Source: Euclidia mi (lineage: Eukaryota > Arthropoda > Insecta > Lepidoptera > Erebidae). From it: a stretch of 64,000 bases of DNA. The stretch's first letter is position 1; each line of letters opens with the position of its first letter. This document shows positions 57,241 to 64,000 of this stretch, piece after piece. The position numbers and the translations under genes were made by a program. The notes beneath the pieces were generated by a model. The model worked only from the letters and a program-made list of their open reading frames with translations. It was not told the DNA's origin and did not search any database. The stretch spans positions 40,280,394-40,344,393 of the forward strand of contig OX123187.2 in the NCBI GenBank assembly GCA_944739405.2, given 5' to 3'.

Positions 57241-58135
57241 TGATGTATACAAATCGCGAAAGTTTAAAATCGATTATCTATTTCGTGATCAAAGATGGCG
57301 GATGGGAAATCAAAGATGGCGGATTGGAAAATTTTAAATAGGTAATCAATATTGGTATCGTCTGCGATGTTAAAAGGGATGGGGAATCTAAATACAACAT
57401 CTATTTCGTGATTCAAGATGGTGGATGGGAAATCAAAGATGGCGGATGGGAAAAATTTAAAAAATCCATATGGGTATCGTCTCTGATGATTTAAGGGATG
57501 GAGAATCCAAATACAACATCTATTTCGTGATCAAAGATGGCGGATAGGAAATCAAAGATGGCGGACGGGATTTTTTTAAAGTCGATATGGGTATCGTCTC
57601 CAATATTTTAAGGAAAGGGGAATTCAAAAACACTGTCTATTTCGTGATCAAAGATGGCGGATGTTTTTTTTTTTTTAAATCAATATGGGTGGTATGGTCT
57701 CCGATGTTTAAAGGGATAGAGAATCCAAATACAACATCAATTTCGTGATTCAAGATGGCGGGTGGGAAATCAAAGATGGCGGATGGGAATAATTAAAAAA
57801 AATCAATATGGGTATCGTCTCTGATGATTAAAGGGATGGTGAATCAAAATACAAGATCTATTTCGTGATCAAAGATGGCGGATAGGAAATCAAAGATGGC
57901 GGACGGGATTTCTTTTTAAAGTCGATATGGGTATCGTCTCCGATATTTTAAGGGATGGGGAATTCAATATCAATATTATATAAAAATCTATGTTTGTTTG
58001 TTCATCATTTATAGACTGTGAAATGATAAGATATTAAGCGCTAAGTCAATGGTAACTTTGGAAAAGGGGCATGGAGAAAAGGGAATTAAATAAAAACTCT
58101 TAAAAAGGCGATACGGAGTTCGCTGGGTCAGCTAG

Positions 58136-59031
58136 TTACGTAATAAAATACATCTTTTGAAGACCTACTGAAGTACACTATCTGATTTAGTAGCTGAAAC
58201 ATGTGTGGGAGCCGAAAACCTACGCTCATATCCGCCCACACGTAGGAACGAGAATGACGTCGTAATATTCCACTGCAATGATATTATTGTGACGAGATTA
58301 TTAAACAGCTCTCAATTTTTATAAAGCATAATGATAGAAGGAATTATGGCCTTTACTTTTTGGTTTAGTGGCAGCAATTCTTTTGTGCACCTGGCGCCTA
58401 ATCCGCCATTCTATAGTTCGAGTTTGTTGTTGGCGGAGGCAGTGTGTGACTATCCCTTGGTCCTCATTTGCTTAGGCTTAGCGAAACTTCATCTAAACCC
58501 TACAACACAAGTGGTGTGGAGTCCTCTAGTTCCGTAGCGGCAGGGTCAGGCAAATAGGAATCAGATCCAGGGGGCCAATTCTGCTATTTTTATATGACAT
58601 TGATATTATATTTTGAATGGATTTAAAAGCGGTATTCTGATAACCTAATGTCATTATCGTATAATTTAAAATAAACAGTTCGTCGTTGACACATACGATC
58701 TCGTTACAATTTCATTCAAATATCAGATAATTTAGAAGAATACGCTTTTTGTGACGTAAGTATGACACTGCCACTACGAGCACTTTACATATAGAGACGT
58801 AATATAAGGCGACCCGATTCTGTCAACGAGTCAGTGACTTATCACTGATATAATTAGTCTCGTGGCGCCAATGACTAGTGCGGTGCGGTGCATTTATTTT
58901 GCATTGTCGATAATTTCCCACAAAATGATTATTGTATTAACATAATTATAGTATTTTTAGCATCCTTAGATAGATATAGACACAGTAAAGAGTTTGTTAT
59001 TTACTAGTATTAGTAATACTTTGTAATGTTA
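58136..59031. other. Intronic stretch, nothing recognised
   Basis: The ORF at 58331-58537 has no motif. No first THAP exon was found here to pair with 59308. Confidence 0.3.
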
Positions 59032-59219
59032 TCTATATAAATAAAAATGAATCGCCTAATGTGTTGCTAAGCGCAAAAACTCTTGAACGGCTGAACCGAT
59101 TTAGCTGATTTCTTCTGTTGTGTTTGATGAAATCTGAGGAAGGTTTTTATGGAGAGAAAAGACGTAAAATTATTTGTTTTAGAGAAATAAAGCAGAAAAA
59201 GGTCTGCCGGGACAGCTAG
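59032..59219 (+). mobile_element. Mini-Helitron, 188 bp, third family
   Basis: A|TCTATATAAATAAAAATGAATCG to GGGACAGCTAG|T. Contains CTCTTGAACGGCTGAACCGA. No ORF. Confidence 0.75.
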
Positions 59220-59307
59220 TTTATAATAATTATTCGTTTCGTGTATGATTTTTGGATAACTATGATAACAATGCTGTTTTATATAAAGTGAATGTTTTTT
59301 CCTACAG

Positions 59308-59484
59308 TTTTCCAAAAGACAGTAGTATAAAAAACATATGGATAGACCTAACTAAAAGAGAAAATTGGGTTCCTTCAAAATAAAGCGTCATGTGCTCAAA
59401 ACATTTCACTGATGATTGCTTTTTGATGAAAAACAACAAGCGGTGACTAATGAGTAGTGCAGTACCTACGCTGTTTTTGCCTCG
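59308..59484 (+). pseudogene. Second-exon THAP domain remnant
   Basis: Acceptor TTTTTTCCTACAG is followed by FPKDSSIKNIWIDLTKRENW, VPSK, a TAA stop, then SVMCSKHFTDDCF and, after a second stop, AVPTLFLP. This is the second half of a THAP zinc finger: FP motif, tryptophan, CxxH ligands and the terminal AVPT motif. A possible donor, ATG|GTTAGT, follows at about 59484. No first exon was found upstream. Two stops indicate a decayed copy. The ORF at 59623-59871 may be a later part, but its frame could not be joined. Confidence 0.65.
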
Positions 59485-60035
59485 AATGGTTAGTAACAAT
59501 GTGCATATTATGTACCTGCCTAATATTATTTTGTTACTATCATTACCACAGTAGTCTGGTTTAAGTTTTAACATGAAAGATGTTCAAACGAATACACATT
59601 TAATATTAAGAATCAATTTATTATGAAGAGGAAAATTCTATTGTTTAACAGTGTAGTTCCATCAAAATTATTTTTGGTGATACATATAGATATAGTTTGG
59701 TGGAATTCACGTAACCGACATAAACTCTTAAGATTAGAATTTATCGTATTTTCTACCTTTCAGATGGATAAACCAAACGAGCAGCTTCAAATTTACTTCA
59801 AGAAAATGCATCAGAAGTTGCTTCAAACTCACTTAAAGAAACTCAGCCACCGGAAGTTAATACGAAATTAATTCATTTTAAAAATCAATTATATCACTTT
59901 GTAAAATAATAAAATAAATAAATTTAATGTAATAATCTTTTTTATTCCCATTTCAATCTACCCGTACTGCTATGTAGTGCCTCGACTTGACCTCAAGCCG
60001 AACTATCTTGCGTATTTCCTACTTGCGGGGCCATC

Positions 60036-60175
60036 TAATATCATCATCATCATCACAATATTACAGTCCACTGCTGGACATAGGCCTCCCCCAAGGTGCA
60101 CCACAAAGCACGATCTCCTATTTTCTGCATCTAGTCACTGCTAACTACCTTCCTTGGGTCAACAGTCCTGCTTGA
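60036..60175 (-). mobile_element. Non-LTR retrotransposon 3' end, minus strand
   Basis: ATCATCATCATCA, then CAGTCCACTGCTGGACATAG and GCCTCCCCCAAGG. On the minus strand this is the familiar ...CAGCAGTGGACTG...TGATGATGAT terminus of lepidopteran RTE-like elements. Confidence 0.6.
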
Positions 60176-60195
60176 ATATATTAGATTATTTAAAA

Positions 60196-60473
60196 CTAGC
60201 TATTTCCCGCGGTTTCACCCGCGTCCTGAGGAAACTACTTCGCTTACCCGGTTAAGTTATAGCCTAAGTTACTCCTTAGTACATAAGCTATCTGCCAATG
60301 AATGTCCCGTCAAAATCAGTCCAGCCGTTCCAGAGATTATCGAGAACAAACAGACAGGCAGACAGACAATAATTTTAAAAAATGTCATTTCGGTATATGT
60401 ACCGAATATACATCCAAATGCGTTTAGAAAAAAGCAGTCATTTTAATATTACAAACAGACACTCCAATATAGA
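60196..60473 (-). mobile_element. Mini-Helitron, 278 bp, minus strand
   Basis: On the minus strand it starts A|TCTATATTGGAGTGTCTG and ends GCGGGAAATAGCTAG|T. The end has CGCGGGTGAAACCGCG, a hairpin of the Helitron 3' type. Contains GACAGACTGNC-like and ACGGCTGGACTGATTTTGAC phrases common in lepidopteran copies. Confidence 0.75.
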
Positions 60474-63324
60474 TTGCATTCCTCAGTTGCACCAGAATAT
60501 TAAAGTCACAATTAAAAGCTTACTGATGCCATTAAACCATACAACTATGGTTCTGGTGTACAAATAATAGTTCATGGGAAAATAATCCTAAATGGAATGA
60601 CCAAACGGAAACATGAATTGACGTTTTTATTAACTGTTAATGATCTATCGATGATTTTTTTTTTCGCTTCTCATGCTCTGAAAGTGCTTATTTTGTGCAG
60701 GATATAGGCTGCACAAAATCAAATTTTGTGCACAAGTGCATTACGTGTCTACTCATAAATGTATATCATAAATGTATTAATGTATATTAAGGCAAAGAAA
60801 ATGAGCCATACAGCCTAACACAATAAGAAGTTCATTGATAGAATTTGTTATTTTATAATATTTACTTTAATTTATTTTCATTAGGTATGTGTTTTTAAGA
60901 CATAAAATATATTAAATTTTAAATTCAAGTATGGTAGGTTTTTTAATTAATTTAAGAAAATTATTATTACAAGAAATGTTATGTTATACTACTGTTTTAT
61001 TTCCTCGCAATCGAAGTGAAAAGCAGAGTTTATAACTCGTCCACAAAACCATTTTATCCTCGACATTACTATCAGCCCTCGCCTTCGGCTCGGGCTGCTA
61101 AGAGTTTCGGATAAAAATGATTCGTTTTGTGCACTTGTTGTAAAATCTACTATTAATGAACTTTTTATTTTGACACTTGATTTTGGACCATAGTTTTTTT
61201 TTGTAAAGTTACCTGCGGACTACAGTTGTATGATTTTACGGTATTGAAAGCAAGTACCTATTGAAAAACGAAAATACTTTAATCGATATCGATAGAAAGC
61301 ATAAAGTCATTATAACGCAAGCCCTAGCGATCGTGTTCGGAACCTCTTCGAAATACTTCGGAGTAGTTCGGAGCGATCACACCTCCCCCCGCACCTCGAC
61401 TAGCTGACAGAATAGTTTTCTTTTAAATTCGCATAAGTGCTCGTAGCACTGACATGATATCGAGACTATATTTATTTAGCAGAATTGGGCCCCAGATCCT
61501 ATTTACATTGTTCAAAGAAATATGGGCGTAAGCATGGTTCTCTTGTATGAAAGCATGATATTCGCTAGTCATGGAGTAGGTAATAACAACCAAGTACTAG
61601 TAAAAATAGATTTGGCAGACGAAGGTCCCTGCTGGCAATTCAACTAGATCTCAAAAAGGGTGTCGTTCAACTGTAGCCAGTTCGAAATTTGGCAAACTGC
61701 AAAGTATTTTTCTAATTATGCGCTGGATAATTATTTTTAATACTTACTCGGCTATGACGTCGAGGTTGGAACTTTATATTTATTTTATTTGAGGAATGTT
61801 GTATTCAGACGTGAGCCAAAATATTTATATTTAGTAGACCGTAGATCGCTTGCTTTCTGTTACATGAAATTTTAGCTGCCCGAACAGCATCATGACTTCG
61901 TCTCAGAATTCACTTGCGATTAAATATAGAAAGAAAGGTCTTTTTAATTTCGTATCCAACCGCATTATACACACTATGCTTGGTTTAGTAGCATACCAAT
62001 CAAATAGAAATAGTAGAATATAAATACCTTACGACAATGTAAATGAAAGCAAACGCCAATAAATATCGTGTAACGAATTAACTCTATAAATCCAGTGCGT
62101 ATAGCATAATATGTAATGACAATGAGTGTCTCCGCCTACCAATATATTGTAATGACAGTGAAGTCTATGGATAGAGTACCTAATGAGGGGCCAATATTTG
62201 TTTACAAAAAGTGCATTCTCATGTCAGTATATTCACTGATTGCTGTGAAACAACCCGTATTTTTACATATTGGTTCTTACGTAATTTCTTAATATTCAGA
62301 AAAATTGTTCAGCCAATCAGCGTTGGGATCTGTTAGGTGCCTGAGAAGAAGTCAAGAGCAGAACTGAATAAAGAGGTTAGAAATTATAAGTGAGCCGGAC
62401 TCGCGAGCCACTCATATGAAATATGAGATCATACTTCAGTTGCATCCAAGACTTTCGCCATGCAGTCCGAGGTTTTATAGTCTACCCAGATTCGACAGCA
62501 TATTAGCAGTTCTACAGAGCGACTCAGCGATAATCCTTGGCTAAATCTAATGTGATTATATTCAAGAGTTCTGACTCATCATAACGACTGTCAAAGATCT
62601 TCATGACACCCGGCAGAAACGATACTTAATACGCACATAACTTCGAAAACTCAGTCATGCTGGCCGTGGGTATTAACCCGATACCTTTTGTATGACTGTC
62701 TGTTTGTATATCCACTAAGCTATCGCTGTCCCTTCTTATTAATCATAAGAGCATAAAATATATTGGTATTTATACCTACTCAAGTACACATAGTACTCTG
62801 AGCTAACAGTGCTTCGATTGGCGGAGTAAATATTATAGCGCCGTATTTTATGTGCTTTATATAATTATTTACATTGTATTGTTCGCCGTAAAACGTTATA
62901 TGGGATTCTTTGAAGAAATAGAAGGTTGCCTACCTGGCTGTATTTTATTGAATGCTACTTTGGGCATAACTCTGGGAGATCTGAATCGTTTTGGACCATA
63001 CTTTACTGTGAATAGTTCTTACAAAGTAACAGTTTTAAATTGGTTCAGGGTGTTATAAAGCCAGCAAGGACTGATACTTAGAACCACATTTTTCATTATC
63101 AGATAGCTCCCAGGCAGAATATCGAAGGGTATAACTAGTTACCTAGTTTCTGCAAAGAGCATACGCGCATCTATTTCACCGATAATTTATCTGACGATAT
63201 TATTATGCTTCCTACAATAATCGCGCAAGTTTGTCAGGATGAATGGATTTTATGCACAAACTACTGAACGGATTTTGATGTGTGTGTAGTTTTCTGTTAC
63301 AATGAGGGCAAAATAGCTGCTTAC
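60474..63324. other. Intronic stretch, mostly unassigned
   Basis: An inverted repeat TGCACAAAAT/ATTTTGTGCA lies at 60710-60732, and a partly palindromic CAGCCCTCGCCTTCGGCTCG at about 61073 suggests one decayed element between about 60690 and 61150. At about 63231-63285 CACAAACTACTGAACGGATTT is a scrap of Helitron leader. No exon was recognised. Confidence 0.35.
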
Positions 63325-63458
63325 CAGGTACTCAAGAGTTCTGCCTATGTCCAGAATAGACTTGACGCCGCTGCAGACGACGAGAGTCTTGCTACGTCCA
63401 AGCTCGTTCAGATCCGCTGATATATCCAACGTGCTCTCACCTTGACGGTGAACCCCAC
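63325..63458 (-). CDS. Pseudouridine enzyme exon: glycosidase active-site region
   Basis: Acceptor TTTTGGTTGGCAG|GTGGGG at 63458, donor TACCTG|GTAAGC after 63325. 134 nt, entering with two bases that complete a glycine codon. It encodes [20 protein letters not shown], then [20 protein letters not shown] and LEYL. These are the most conserved parts of PsuG (GGVHRG..., DISADL, GVKSILD). The Asp of SADL and the Lys of VKS are 17 residues apart, as are the metal-binding Asp and catalytic Lys recalled for the E. coli enzyme. Exons encoding the N-terminal glycosidase part lie beyond the right edge or were not found before 64000. Confidence 0.92.
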
Positions 63459-63751
63459 CTGCCAACCAAAACACATCCTTAATCATTACAATAGTAGACT
63501 AGCTGTTAATAACGCGAGTCCGGCAAACGTCGTGCGTTGGCCGACTAGGTGAGAAAAACCATTATCGTTGCCCCCTTAGCCATCGGGAACACCACGACGT
63601 GGACGCACTCGATTTGTTATGGTGGTATGGGCAGATTGAACAATTTACAAAGCGGCTAGTTACCACATAGTCAACCTGCCCCATACAATTTTGCATAATA
63701 ATATGGAATTAGTGCGATATTTTTTAAACCCAAAGAGCTCGTTTTAGGACG

Positions 63752-63976
63752 ATGCCAACGTATAAAAGAAAATAATATCACTGAGCATATACCATACCTA
63801 AAGATGTATTGGATAGAGAATGTCAACAAGTTCTTTTTGATAATCCCACAGCAAAAGAATTTGCTATTCCGTATAAAACACTCTAACGCCATATAGTAAA
63901 TAATATGAGAAATAAATTAAAAAGCAATCCGGGACTGCCGAGATCACAAATGTTTTTGGAGTGCGTTGGCTACGCA
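63752..63976 (+). pseudogene. Psq-type helix-turn-helix (pogo-like transposase) remnant
   Basis: From an ATG at 63752 one frame reads MPTYKRK, then a block KDVLDRECQQVLFDNPTAKE, FAIPYKTL, RHI and KLKSNPGLPRS, with three stops. The spacing (KRK near the start, an EFAIPYKTLxRHI recognition helix, then a K-x-NPGxP) matches the psq-type DNA-binding domain of pogo/Tigger-like transposases and related proteins. It is decayed and runs towards the window edge. It is antisense to the enzyme gene. Confidence 0.5.
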
Positions 63977-64000
63977 AAAATTTACAAATATTAAGTAACG

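Larger units (their letters stand above)
56280..57965 (+). repeat. Minisatellite family 1, copy D (interrupted)
   Basis: Units of the family 1 array at 56280-56402 and 57275-57965, split by the Penelope-like insertion. Confidence 0.8.
55876..58135 (+). mobile_element. Satellite Helitron abutting the previous copy head to tail
   Basis: The leader TACTAATATAAAGTTTGTTTG follows CTAG of the previous copy with no intervening host sequence, and the element ends GGGTCAGCTAG|T at 58135. It contains family 1 minisatellite on both sides of an 838-bp Penelope-like insertion (56403-57240). No replication protein gene. Confidence 0.7.
48871..63324. other. 14.5-kb intron of the pseudouridine enzyme gene
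   Basis: Bounded by donor CCTG|GTAAGC (63325 side) and acceptor TTTCAG (48871 side) on the minus strand. Almost half is transposon or satellite: a LINE tail, three satellite Helitrons, a Penelope-like insertion, THAP-domain remnants, two mini-Helitrons and SINEs. Confidence 0.8.

Overview
The window looks like an AT-rich nuclear segment of an insect, most likely a moth or butterfly. The evidence is spliced exons with GT/AG borders, dense Helitron-like elements ending A|TC...CTAG|T, tRNA-headed SINEs with (TATG)n tails, mariner, Tc1, Penelope, RTE and CR1-like remnants, and no bacterial-style operons. Family assignments are from memory of lepidopteran repeats, since no search could be run.

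Only two host genes are well supported. A tetraspanin on the plus strand (coding 40710-41816, long 3'UTR to about 44660) sits in a GC-rich island and has its whole coding region in one exon. On the minus strand, four exons (63325-63458, 48669-48870, 46597-46728, 45455-45774) join in phase into the C-terminal part of a pseudouridine-5'-phosphate glycosidase domain followed by the first strand of a PfkB-type kinase. This would be the bifunctional pseudouridine-catabolism enzyme found in insects. Its N-terminal exons lie beyond the right edge. Its remaining kinase exons were not found, so they either lie left of the tetraspanin (which would then be nested in an intron) or are missing. The intron between 48.9 and 63.3 kb holds a THAP transposon remnant, three satellite-bearing Helitrons, a Penelope-like insertion, SINEs and LINE tails.

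Layout: 0-4.6 kb, SINEs and a tRNA-Met-like pseudogene. 4.6-7.6 kb, Helitron-like sequence with a 1.7-kb minisatellite. 8.7-11.7 kb, a SINE, a mini-Helitron and an intact-looking mariner. 12.1-22.5 kb, an inverted pair of about 0.6-kb repeats enclosing a dead YqaJ-type nuclease gene, an RTE fragment and mostly unassigned sequence. 25.7-28.2 kb, two Helitrons, one with a second minisatellite family. 31-38.8 kb, a fold-back repeat, a Tc1 transposase with a mutated catalytic residue, and a CR1-like pseudogene split by a mini-Helitron. 40.4-48.9 kb, the two host genes. 49-64 kb, transposon-rich intron.

The most distinctive feature is two different minisatellite families, both carried inside Helitron-like elements. 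They share a 14-bp core and repeated AAGATGGC motifs that match the YY1/Pleiohomeotic GCCAT core.
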